DNA of 64,000 nt, from NCBI RefSeq assembly GCF_004210375.1, contig NC_134827.1:104083285-104147284 (forward strand), given 5' to 3'. A model generated the notes under the pieces. It was not told where the DNA came from, ran no database searches, and worked only from the letters and a program-made list of their open reading frames with translations. The translations under genes were made by a program, and so were the position numbers. Positions 35,164-45,756 of the stretch are shown here, piece after piece. The DNA comes from Tachypleus tridentatus (lineage: Eukaryota; Arthropoda; Merostomata; Xiphosura; Limulidae). Within the stretch, counting starts at the first letter, position 1. The number at the start of each line of letters is the position of its first letter.

Positions 35164-35413
35164 AGGCCCGGCATGGCCAAGCGGGTTCGAATCCCGGTCA
35201 CACCAAAGATGATGCTCGCCATTTCAACCGTGGGGGCATTATAATGTAACGGTCAATTCCCCTATTTGTTGGTAAAAGAGTAGCCCAAGAGTTGGCGGTG
35301 GGTGGTGATGACTAGCTGCCTTCCCTTTAGGCTTACACCGCTAAATTAGGGACGGTTAGCGCAGATAGCCCTCGTGTAGCTTTGTGCGAAATTCAGAAAC
35401 AAAACAAACAAAA
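35164..35413 (+). repeat. SINE family A copy with deleted head segment
   Basis: The head GGCCCGGCATGGCCAAGC jumps directly to the GGGTTCGAATCCCGGTCA B box, so the anticodon-arm equivalent is missing. Body and tail intact, ending in CAAAACAAACAAAA. Confidence 0.9.
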
Positions 35414-35962
35414 GTGCAGCTACTCTCATCTAGTGGGTAAGAAAGCAGTTACCATAAAAACATTGAACATAAACCACACTTTCTAAATTGATTCCTATAC
35501 ATATAAACTAAATAACAGGGTTTACATCATACGCTCTTACACTGAGTGACAACTTCTTGTCAACTTTTAATATTTTGTTTATAACAAAGTAAACGTTGAA
35601 GTTTTTAGTTGTTTATAAGCTACAATAACATTAATACGATTTATTGCTTTTATTTTAGTTACTAATAAGTATACCAGAGGGCAGGTAGCTTCTTAGTATA
35701 TTACAAGTGAGGGAGTTATACTTCCCGAGAGCTCCACTAGAAGATAATAAATAGTTCATACATGGACCACCATAGATTGATTATGATAGATAATTGATTA
35801 AAGTAATTTTTGACTTTATGACTATTCTATAGATCTCTATGTTCAACTAAACCTTCAAATAAGAGCTGAGTTATATTATGACATTTCTTTTAAAAAAACG
35901 ACATTACTAATTTTTAAATAATATATCTATTAATATTATTGCAACTAAATTATTTATTTGAC
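35414..35962. other. no recognisable feature
   Basis: AT-rich intergenic sequence. Confidence 0.5.
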
Positions 35963-36088
35963 CACTTTCCAATGGCTCAGGAGTAAGTCAGAGGGCTTAG
36001 AACTCTAAAAACCAGGTTTCGATATCTCCGGTGGGCACAGGACAGATAATCTATTTTGTAGTCTCGCGCTTAACAACAAACAAACCTT
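35963..36088 (+). repeat. SINE family C copy
   Basis: CCAATGGCTCAGGAGTAAGT head, AGGTTTCGATATCTCCGGTG B-box region, and a tail ending AACAACAAACAAAC. Confidence 0.7.
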
Positions 36089-36954
36089 GTTCTGACAAAA
36101 AATTTACTTTGATCTTAAATCCTTTCGCTAGTGAAATTTTGTTTTATTTTGAATCATTTTCCTAGAAAATTCATCCGAAAACCGGTGTTGAATAAATCCA
36201 TCCGCAGAGACTTAATTTGATTGTGAATTGTATGAATAACGGTATTGTTCACAGGTTTTACCATGTTTATCTGAGACACTAAAGTCCTCTGTTAATTAAG
36301 TTCTAGATGACAATAAGATAAGTTTTATTGAACAACGCTCAGAGAATGAGAATTAATTATAAACATTTCTTTGTGGCTAACAGAAAATAACAGAAATTTC
36401 AGAAATCCGTATTGCCCAGATGACGCCTGCGTCGGTAATGACAGAAGACAGACGACCGTGCTTCTCGAATAATATAATTGCTGTCAGTCCCTGGCGGTAA
36501 ATGAGTTCATTATTGGGTCTCGCAGCTTCTGTGTATTGTTACGTTAGTCAGGACTGTCATCGAAATATGGTCGAGATAAGAACATGGTACTGGAAGATTA
36601 CCAAATTAAATTTCCAGTGTAATACACAACAGATATGTGTCATGACGTAAACCACGTGGCTTTTAGTGTCTTTATCTCTTCAAATTAACGGCTTTTTCTT
36701 TTCTTTTTTTTGTGCTGGAACATAAGATGCAGAATGTTGCTGTTGTTTTTCTTCTAGTAGGAAGCCATCTTCGCTGATCATCCTCTAACATTCCTTTCAG
36801 AGTAATAACTTTAAATAACTTTAAAAGCATATGTATTTTCCGTACAAACAAAGAATATTCCCTGTAATTAATAAAACAATATGTTTATATAGATTTTTTG
36901 TCCTCGTATGAGTTGTTGTCTCGTACTTAGTACAAGATCTTATTTCTTCAGTTT
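36089..36954. other. no recognisable feature
   Basis: Repeat-free sequence with no convincing exon. Confidence 0.45.
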
Positions 36955-37233
36955 ATTGTTTTGTTTTTTTACTTTCCCACAAAGATACACGAGGGCTATC
37001 TGCGCTAGCCGTCCCTAATTGAGCAGTGTAAGACAAGAGGGAAGGCAGCTAGTCATCACCACCCACCGCCAACTCTTGGGCTAAAATTTTACCAATGAAT
37101 AGTGGGATTGACCGTAACATTATAACGCCCCCACGGCTGAAAGGGCGACCATGTTTGGCGCGACGGGGATGCGAACCCGCGACCCTCAGATTACGAGTCG
37201 CACGCCTTAACGCGCTTGGCCATGCCGGGGCCC
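36955..37233 (-). repeat. SINE family A copy (full length)
   Basis: Minus-strand copy, well preserved through the head complement GCGCTTGGCCATGCCGGG. Confidence 0.9.
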
Positions 37234-37394
37234 TAATAAAACTAAAGGCTGCGGTTATATTTGATCTTGCAATAACCTCATACTGACCAAGTTTGAAAAA
37301 TTCCCATATCTGACCTGATAATAAATATAAGATACACGAAAGTTGGAAAAACGAATATCAGATAGTAGTCCTCATCAGTGATACGTGTATCTGC

Positions 37395-37490
37395 ATATTT
37401 ATAGTGCCATAAACCGGGTTTCAATACTCTTGGTGGATAGAGCGTAGAGAGTTCATTGTGTAGTTTTGTGGTTAATAACAAACAAAGAAA
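37395..37490 (+). repeat. SINE family C copy (5'-truncated)
   Basis: Starts near ATAAACCGGGTTTCAATACT and ends GGTTAATAACAAACAAAG. Confidence 0.65.
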
Positions 37491-37539
37491 TCAGATTTTC
37501 AATGATTCTGTGGTTAATTTACCATATCGAAGCGATCCT

Positions 37540-37817
37540 GAAGGTCCGGCATGGCCAAGCGTGTTAAGGCGTTCGACTCGTAATCTGAGGGTAGTGGGTT
37601 CGAATCCCCGTCGCGCCAAACATGCTCGCCCTTTCAGCCGTGGAGGTGTCATAATGTAACGGTCAATCCCACTACTCGTTGGTAAAAGAGTAGCCCACGA
37701 GTTAGCGGTGGGTGGTAATGACTAGCTGCCTTCCCTCTAGTCTTACACTGCCCAATTAGGGACGGCTAGTGCGGATAGCCCTCGTGTAGCTTTGCGCGAA
37801 ATTCAAACAAACAAGCG
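37540..37817 (+). repeat. SINE family A copy with target duplication
   Basis: Full-length, among the least diverged copies. The flanks AGCGATCCTGAAG (left) and AGCGATCCCGAAAG (right) form a target-site duplication of about 13 bp with minor changes, confirming retroposition into single-copy-like DNA. Confidence 0.93.
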
Positions 37818-37888
37818 ATCCCGAAAGATAGATGGCGTTATCAATAAAATAAATACACAAAAATAATCGAGATTTCCTTAAAAAAATA

Positions 37889-38625
37889 CAAACACTGGAC
37901 TAGTGATGATTTAGAAAGGGTGTTATGGACGAATGAGTTCAAGTATTTGGTTCAAAGCGTAGGTTGTACGTCCGGCGAAAGAAAATTGAAAAATTCTTAC
38001 CTTAATGCATAGCACCTACCATGAAACAGGGAAGGCAGTGTAATGGTTTGGGGGTGTTTGTCTGCTGAGGTGATAGGAGATATTTATAAAATATATGGAC
38101 TAATGGACCATCGGATACTGATCCATCATGGTATACCAGTGGTTTGATTATTATTGGTAAAGGATTCTACTACCAAGAAGATAATGACTCCAAACACTCA
38201 TTCAATCTATGTCAAAATTACTTTGCTAGGAAAGAAGCTGCTGGAGTCCTTCAAATGATACAATGATCCCCACAAATCCCTTGTCTCAACCAAACTGAGC
38301 AGATCTAGAATTTAACAGATCAAAACTTGACAAGTTAAGTTACTTCCAAATATATTTTATGGGAGTGTATTAGAAACATTTGGAGTAAAGTCCCAAAGAA
38401 CACTTTAATTAAATATGTTCCAACATAAGACTGTCTGCAGTTATTAAAGCAAAAGAAGGACCACAAAATGTTAACTGTTTACTGAACTCAATCACTTCTA
38501 CTGATTTTCTGTTGTACTAAATATGAACATTAATAACATTCTGATGTGATTTACCTTCCATTGTTATGTGAAAGTAGCCAGAAATCCACTGTTTGACTTT
38601 GTCCTTACACTTTTGCACAGCACTG
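37889..38625 (+). mobile_element. Tc1-type transposon, 3' half, decayed
   Basis: A broken Tc1 transposase can be read through several frames: HWTSDD..RVLWT, then VMVWGCFSAE-like sequence around 38041-38070, then YYQEDNDSKHSFNLCQNYF near 38173-38230, then a WSPQIPCLNQTEQIWNL-like block. The element ends in the terminal repeat CCTTACACTTTTGCACAGCA then CTG, followed by TA at 38626. The left half, including the left terminal repeat, is missing. Confidence 0.85.
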
Positions 38626-38627
38626 TA

Positions 38628-39303
38628 TTAGAACTTGTTAATCTAATAATTATTCTATGAACATTCCACGAACTCATTTCATGAATGATGTTAATTTTGA
38701 TTGGCTCGAGATTGATTTAACAAAATTTGTTTACTTATGAAATGTGAGGTTAAGGTGTACTATGGTGTGATGGTGGTAACACTTAATCCGTTATTTTTAC
38801 GGGCTATACACTAATACTAGAATATATACATAAGCATTAATCACTGCAAAAGGAGAGCTTGAACATTGTAATAAAAAAATAAGTAACCAGTTATCGTAAT
38901 ATTGAGTTTATTTTAAGGTATAAGAAAATTTCAATACATGTAGTACAAACTGTAAAAACACCTTCGTATTGTTGCAAAATAGTTATTGTAATAAATGCAA
39001 GTAGCAATAATTGTGAACATTCTACTGACGCGGATCAGCTAAGAAAGAAAAGCCAAGTTTGCTTTTAACTCATAAATTAGTTTAGTTAAAAAAACAACAA
39101 CTGATATTTATATGTGAAATTCGTGCAGTTAAACCGTATTTTGAATACGTAAAATATTCATATCGAAGTGTATTAAATAATCAGAAATAAAACTGAATAG
39201 TTAGTAGTTGGTATAAATAAATAACTTTATGTGATTTAGATTTTTCAGAGTTGAGAGTCTTAGCTCCGCCTCTAAAGTTATCTGTGAATATTTTTTGGAA
39301 TCT
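38628..39303. other. no recognisable feature
   Basis: AT-rich sequence without open frames of note. Confidence 0.5.
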
Positions 39304-39541
39304 TTCAGTACAAGATACGTAATAAACGTTGGGAAGAAAATTGGACTGTGATTGGTTGAAGCCTTGAGTACAAGATACGTAATAAACGTTGCAGAGAAAC
39401 GTGGACTGTGATTGGTTGAAGCCTTCAATACAAGACACGTAATAAACTTGAAAAGATAGTTTCACCATAATTGGTTCAAGCCGTTAGTACATGATACATA
39501 AGAAACATTGGAAATATGTATAGACTGTGATTGGTTAAAGA
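39304..39541. repeat. 60-bp minisatellite, four diverged copies
   Basis: Units contain TACAAGATACGTAATAAACG and GACTGTGATTGGTTGAAGCC. Each carries an ATTGG (reverse CCAAT) word. Periodicity produces overlapping minus-strand open frames here. Confidence 0.85.
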
Positions 39542-39545
39542 GAAA

Positions 39546-39685
39546 GTACCATAATGTTTATACATATATAATAAGTAGTCACATGGTCGTACAACATACA
39601 GTACTATAATGTTTATATATATATATAATAAGTAGTCACATGGTCGTACAACAGACAGTACCATAATGTTTATATATATTGAATC
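39546..39685. repeat. 57-58 bp minisatellite, 2.4 copies
   Basis: Repeated block AGTACCATAATGTTTATA, an AT run, then AGTAGTCACATGGTCGTACA. It directly follows the 60-bp array. Confidence 0.85.
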
Positions 39686-39879
39686 CAAATCTAATAACGA
39701 ATAGTTTATAAGCAGATTATTTCTACAATTACACATTAAACCTTGTTATGAATCTTCTGGTCATGATTAAAATGCATTGGCAAAAAATGACAAGGATTTT
39801 ACTTTTGAAGTGAATTATAGGTTCATTAGACTGTTCCTCTGTTCAGTTTTGCATAAAATCTGTCAAAGTCTATCTTTAC

Positions 39880-40106
39880 TTGCCGGACTTAATTTGGAAG
39901 TTATTGAATAGATGGAAGGAAGCTAGTAAATGCAAACCACCGCCAACTCTTGAAACCTTCTAAATGAATGATGGGAAATTAAACATCACATTATAAACGC
40001 CCCATTACACCTGTTTGAAAGAGTGAGCATATTTGGTAAGAGGATTCCTACCAGCGAACAGTACCTTGAGATTCGAGCATCCTAGCCACCAGACTGTACT
40101 GGGCCT
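39880..40106 (-). repeat. SINE family A copy (decayed)
   Basis: Minus-strand old copy with AAACCACCGCCAACTCTTG and GTACTGGGCC at its ends. Confidence 0.65.
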
Positions 40107-40401
40107 TCTCTCTTGAATACGTTATTGTAGAAGCGACAGTCATTTTTAAAATTTACCTTATCTCGCTCCTAAAAATTTTAAACTTCCACATGCCGTTAAA
40201 GCTAAAAAATTATAAACACTGCAAGTCTCATATAATTCCAAAACCAGACTGTTAGTTCTATGTCCACTTGTCTTCGTTGTGAAATGTAATCTTCATTCAT
40301 TTATCCACTAGGCTTCCAAATGTTTAACTTATAAAATAATGTTTTCCAAGTGTTTTTAATCTCTGTAAAAATAAACTTCAAAACTGTCATCTGCAGATTC
40401 G

Positions 40402-40673
40402 AGACCCGGCATGGCCAGGCTGTTAAGGCACTCGACTCGTAATTCGCGGATTCGAATCCCTGTCACACCAAACATGCTCGCTTTCAGCTGTGGGGGCGTT
40501 ATAATGTTACAGTCAATCCCACTCTTCGTTGGTAAAAGAGTAGCTCAAACGTTGGCGGTGGGTGGTGATGACTAGCTGCCTTCCCTCTAGTCTTACACTG
40601 CTAAATTAAGGATGGCTAGCGCAGATAGCACTCGTTTAGCTTTGCGCCAAACAAAACAAACTGCATATGATAA
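40402..40673 (+). repeat. SINE family A copy
   Basis: Full-length plus-strand copy from ACCCGGCATGGCCAGGC to GCGCCAAACAAAACAAAC. Confidence 0.9.
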
Positions 40674-41889
40674 ATATGACAGTAATTGGTCTTGTACGTA
40701 TCAAAATTATTTATTTATATACTTGAACATAATTAGTTTACACAACAAAATTAGTATTTAGATAATACTTACTCGAACATTGGAAATTATTTGATAGTTT
40801 TAGAATTTGATTTTTTTGTATTGTAACTCGATGTTTCTTCATATCATTAAATAAACGTTTTGTATAGGAGAATCAACAAACTTCGATTTTTTTCTTGTTT
40901 CGTCCAGTGTGTTTGAAGGAAAGTTTTAACTGTGAAATTCAGTATTTAACAGTTGCTTCTGTACAACTTGTCCAAAGTTTTCAACGTTTTCTTTCTTCAA
41001 CTTTAAAAATAACTAAATACGACACATCAGAAACACTAACATATGTCACTGCTATTATGATTATTAATTACACCAGGACTTTTATTAGTGGTCAGTTCGT
41101 CAGGAAGCAGACACATCTGGTATATGATTATATCAAGGTCTTTATTACTGTTCAGTTTATGACGAAACAGATACACCTGTTATATAATTATGTCATGGTT
41201 TCATTAGAGGTCGGTTCATCACACGCAGTTTTAAATTACTTAAATAGTACTTTAGAAATGTTGATCATTGTCCCCCCCCCACCAACATATGAAAAAGTTA
41301 AAATTCGGATAAGTTGGGAGGAACACAATATCATCACGTGGTTTTATAAGATGTACTGTTATTGGAGTTTCCTCGCTGAAACACTGCCAATCACCATACG
41401 TGGTACAACTCGTATCACGAACAAAATGATTGTGGAGATATGCAAACACAGTTCAACTTTAGTGTATACTGAGTTGTGCTACTCAGGGGAGTACTGTGGG
41501 ATACTCTGGCCCAAAATATACACAACAACAAATTCTATCTAGTAGTCGACATGAAAGTTAGGGATGGAGGAAGAGGTCTTGTGCACCTGACCCTTCTGGG
41601 TATTCAAAAATTAACATAGCCAAATACTCACACAGAAGAAGCGAAGCTACTCAGGGTCAAAACTGACCTACTGTGCCTTGTGACCTGTCTATTACTTGTT
41701 ATTTTAATTTTTATAAACACTCTACGATCAGTATGTATTTTATTTAGGGATTTGTAAAATAATAATGTAAATAATTGCGGGGACATTGAGAGAACGAAAA
41801 TATTTAAACAAACCAGTCCACTTTGGTAAACCAGACGGTCAAAAGTCATTCTTTCTGTTTGTTTCACGTGATTCTCACTGTTTTTCCAT
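40674..41889. other. no convincing gene; local duplications
   Basis: A 215-codon plus-strand frame (40895-41542) is present. Its middle (about 41070-41215) consists of two and a half diverged copies of a roughly 61-bp unit (ACTTTTATTAGTGGTCAGTT and similar), and no domain is recognisable. Confidence 0.35.
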
Positions 41890-41985
41890 CTATAGATTTA
41901 CAATGCTAAAATCAGGGGTTCGAATCCCCTAGGTGGATTCAGCAGATAGCCCGATGTGACTTTGTTGTAAGAAAACACCTACACC
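41890..41985 (+). repeat. SINE family B copy (5'-truncated)
   Basis: Starts TAGATTTACAATGCTAAAAT, B box GGGGTTCGAATCCCCTAGG, tail GCAGATAGCCCGATGTGAC. Confidence 0.8.
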
Positions 41986-42509
41986 TCTCTTTTTACCTTG
42001 TCATCACATCTAATTTTTTGCATCTCTTTTTAAAACTGTAATTATGATTGATTAAATTAAAAAAAAAAAGACTTTAAAGTCTAAATGTTTTGTCTCAGGT
42101 AGCGCGTGCACTGAACGTTAACCAAGCGTAGTAACATCCTTAACAGATCAACACAGAGTCGAGTATTGCCAGCCATCTGCAGAATGAAGTTATCACGCCC
42201 TCTACTGTTGTCTGTATAATTAGCTGTTGGTTCAGTGTTAAATTATCAATAATTTCCACTCTGTTTCCATTCAAAATTATCATACGTTGTTATCAGGTCC
42301 AAATTATTAACTTTCCGTCAAACTCACACTGTTCCATTCTCTACCTTCGTGCTCTAACGTGCGATCTCTCAGTACTGCTAGTATTTCAAGCAAATTTATA
42401 AATACATTGTTAGATTAGAATACCATAAAACGTCTCTGAGTATTTTTGTTTTTAATTAGTGTTTTTTTTAGCTAGTAGCTCCCGTCATCTTTTGAGATAT
42501 AATTACAGT

Positions 42510-42615
42510 TTTCGACTCGGGAGGACAAACTCTTCAGATTGATGTATTTGACCACGCCCAAAGTCTTATCGATTAATTTATTTTAATTCTGTCTAAAAGA
42601 ATTTCAATTTGAGAG
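42510..42615. repeat. interspersed repeat, copy 2
   Basis: Shares TTGATGTATTTGACCACGCC and CTAAAAGAATTTCAA with 34,340-34,475. Confidence 0.5.
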
Positions 42616-42829
42616 TAAAGATGCTGACAAGTAATAAAATCGAATCTGGTGCACGCGCACCCCTCATTTGGTATTTAATTAATTTAATAATATTTAATTA
42701 ATAAAAAAAGAAATAAAAGTTTCGTAGATTAATTTACTATCATCCTGTTTAAAATGGATTTTAGTTTAAATATAATGGTAATTTTTGGATAATTATGTTT
42801 TGATTGTTAATCTTAGTATAACTAGAAAT

Positions 42830-42890
42830 GTTTAAGCACAGATAGCCTATTGTGTTGCTTTGTGCTTAACTTCAAACAGACACTTAAATG
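42830..42890 (+). repeat. SINE family C tail fragment
   Basis: AGCACAGATAGCCTATTGTG and following bases are the 3' part of a family C copy. Confidence 0.55.
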
Positions 42891-42999
42891 TTAGGATATA
42901 TCCAGTGTGAAATCAATGGTCGTAGGACAGACTCGGTTTAAAACTGGTGAAGTTAGGATAAGTTAAGTTCATTTAGAAATAATTATAAAATTAGGTTGG

Positions 43000-43120
43000 T
43001 TTGTTGTTAAGCGCAACGCTACAAAATAGGCTACCCGTTTTGTGCCAACCACACGTACTGAAACCCAATTTTTAGAGTTACAAGCCTTCAGTCACACTGC
43101 TGAGCCACAAGAGGGCATAA
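43000..43120 (-). repeat. SINE family C copy
   Basis: Minus-strand copy from TTGTTGTTAAGCGCAACGCT to a head complement ending CTGAGCCACAAGAGGGC. Confidence 0.7.
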
Positions 43121-43471
43121 CGTTGGGATAAATTAATTTAAAAGTGATATTCTTGTGATAAATTGAATAGAATGCTAACAATTTTAAGATAAGTTCAGTG
43201 AATTGAGCGAGCAGTCTTGCGATAAGTTTAATTTTAAACTGATGACATATGACATAAGTTTAGAACAATATGACTGTATTGTATGATGTAAGACGACACA
43301 CTGACAGAAATGTCTCTTACAAAACTGGAGTAAAATAAAAATAAACAGTACGAAGAAATGAATGTTCCAAATGAATAAAACATGCAGCCTAATGACTAGA
43401 AATTATATCACTTGTGACATATCTGATGGACATTGACAGATGGACTTGGGAACCCCATTTCTTGATGAAGG

Positions 43472-43757
43472 CGGTTTGGTTTGTTTGTTTGTTTTGAATT
43501 TCGCACAAAGCTACACATGGGCTATCTGCGCTAGCCGTCCCTAATTTAGCAGTGTAAGACTAGAGGGAAGGCAGCTAGTCATCACCACCCACCGCCAACT
43601 CTTGGGCTACTCTTTTACTAACGAATAGCAGGATTGACTCTACAATTATAAAGCCCCCACGGCTGAAAGGGCGAGCATGTTTGGTGTTACGAGAATTCTA
43701 ACCTGCGACCATCAGATTAGAAGTCGAGTGCCTTAACCACCTGGCTATGCCTGTCGA
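43472..43757 (-). repeat. SINE family A copy (full length)
   Basis: Minus-strand copy with a (GTTT)n tail complement at its left end and the head complement CCTGGCTATGCCTG. Confidence 0.9.
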
Positions 43758-44227
43758 AGGTGAACTACCACAATACGGTCAAAACGTCTTCGATAAGCAA
43801 TTTTAAAATTACTCGAGGCATTTCAAAATCAACTGGCGTATGTATATTCCGAAAGTGGTTCAAAATTGACAATAACTCAGTCATTGTTTTGGACACACTA
43901 ATGCCCTTCATTCCCAACACAAACACATACACACAAACACATTAGATTACTAACTGCTTTAAGCACATTTATGTACCGTTACCCCCCCTTCTAAAGTAGT
44001 GCTTGGTATGGAAACAATTATACCCCCATTCCACTCTAGAGTACTGTCGTGGGAGTTTGGAATACTGCACCACCAAGTTCTCGATGTTTACCCCTGGTTA
44101 TGGGTTTCTGGCTAGGGACGAAACCAAAAACACTTTTTGTTTAATTACATTAATAATTATGACACTGAGAAAGTTGTTTATCTATGATAGAGCTGAGCAC
44201 GTGTAAGACATTTGTATAAGGAAAATA
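43758..44227. other. no recognisable feature
   Basis: Short random-looking open frames only. Confidence 0.45.
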
Positions 44228-44362
44228 CGCCGACCAGTGGCACAACGAAATGTCTACGGACCCACACCTCCAAAACCCGGATTTCGATACCAGTGGTGGA
44301 CAGAGCACAGTTAGCCCATCTTGTAGCTTTGTGTTTAATTCCAAACAAACAAACAAGGAAAA
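44228..44362 (+). repeat. SINE family C copy
   Basis: CCAGTGGCACAACGAAATGT head, GGATTTCGATACCAGTGGTG B-box region, and a tail ending in (CAAA)n. Confidence 0.75.
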
Positions 44363-44479
44363 TAAACAGCAAGTGTTTGTTGTACACTGGTTGTTCCTGA
44401 ATCCAACGTTAACCAAACTTTTGTCATGCACATGCCTATTTATAAATATGCTGTTTTTTGCGCGCCTCCTCTTTTTTAA

Positions 44480-44760
44480 AGGTTTGTTTGTTTGTTTTTG
44501 AATTTCGCGCAAAGCTACACGAGGGCTATCTGCGCTAGCCATCCCTAATTTAGCAGTGTAAGACTAGAGGGAAGGCAGCTAATCATCACCACCCACCGCT
44601 AACTCTTGGGTTACTCTTTTACCAAAGAATAGTTGGATTGACTGTCACATTACAACGCCCCCACGACTGAAAGGGCGAGCATGTTTGGTGTGACAAAGAT
44701 TCGAACCCGCGACTCTAAGATTACGAGCCGAGCACCTTAACCACCTGGCCATGCTGGGCG
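44480..44760 (-). repeat. SINE family A copy (full length)
   Basis: Minus-strand, well preserved, (GTTT)n at the tail side, head complement GGCCATGCTGGGC. Confidence 0.9.
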
Positions 44761-45232
44761 GAGTCTGAAGCATCAATTTTCTTAACAGCATTTTAAATTA
44801 TTCGGTTGTGTGTTCGGGACTAAGAAAAGCTGTTAAGATCAGTAAATATATGTGTTAAATATGTGTTAAATCGAATAATGTAATAATGCAATGGCAGCAA
44901 ACAGTGGAAAAACATGTGTCTTTATATATACAACACACACATATTTCTTTATGTGAGACTGGCCAATGGAGGTTAGGACTGATAGGCAGTGTATCCCCAC
45001 TGCAATGTGAGTCCTATATCTTTAGTTACCTCCATAACCTAGGGAACATTTTATATCTCCCATTACAGCTTGTACCCTGGAACCCTTTCAGTTAGTTCCG
45101 CGTTTTTGATTTTTGCTTTGGCTTGTTTTTCGTTATAACAAATACGTACATTACATTCTCGTGACATATTACGATAGACTCTGCACTGGTAACGAGAATA
45201 TAGTATGATATTTCTTACATCACAGCAAACAT

Positions 45233-45495
45233 CACCAAGTTCTTTAGGTCTTACCATGACGAATACTATATTAACAAGTTATTTGGTTTCTCCCTGATGG
45301 ATACTACGTCAGCAAATTCTCTTGTCTCGTCATGACGGATATAATATATCAGAAAGTTCTCGGGACTCGTCATGACGAATATTGTAAAGGCAAATCATCG
45401 GGTCTATCCATGATGGACACTACCTCAGCATATTCTCAGGTATTACCCTCATGGATGCTGTGTAAACAAGTTCTCGGGTCTCACCATAACGCGCA
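45233..45495. repeat. about 39-bp degenerate minisatellite, seven copies
   Basis: Units resemble AAGTTCTCGGGTCTCGTCAT followed by GACGGATACTATATCAGC. Strongly diverged between copies, so old. Lies downstream of the Gfi1-like gene. Confidence 0.7.
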
Positions 45496-45756
45496 ATGCA
45501 TCATGGCCCTCACTCACGATGATGAACGACACATCATGAACTTATTCCTCCTGTATGTCTTCAACATTGCATCAAGAAATTCTTGGGTGCCAACAAAATC
45601 TAAATGAAATTTTAAAGGTTTTCCACTAGACATAATTGAAATAAAAGTTACTATTACCACATAACAAAGACAGTGACAAGAACCGTATATATATATATAT
45701 TAATCATGAGAGCACCGAGGTCCTATCAAAAGGAAAAACACATTGTTCAGTGAAGC

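Noticed and set aside
37540-37620. tRNA gene (B box GGGTTCGAATCCCCGTC)
   Set aside because: It is the tRNA-like head of a SINE, followed by the family A body and flanked by a target duplication; about 30 relatives occur in the window.
39181-39736. Minus-strand frames of 75-95 codons
   Set aside because: Produced by 60-bp and 57-bp tandem repeats; peptides are repetitive and frame-ambiguous.
40895-41542. 215-codon plus-strand frame as a gene
   Set aside because: The central part is a diverged 61-bp tandem repeat, and the peptide has no domain or coding-like conservation that I can see.
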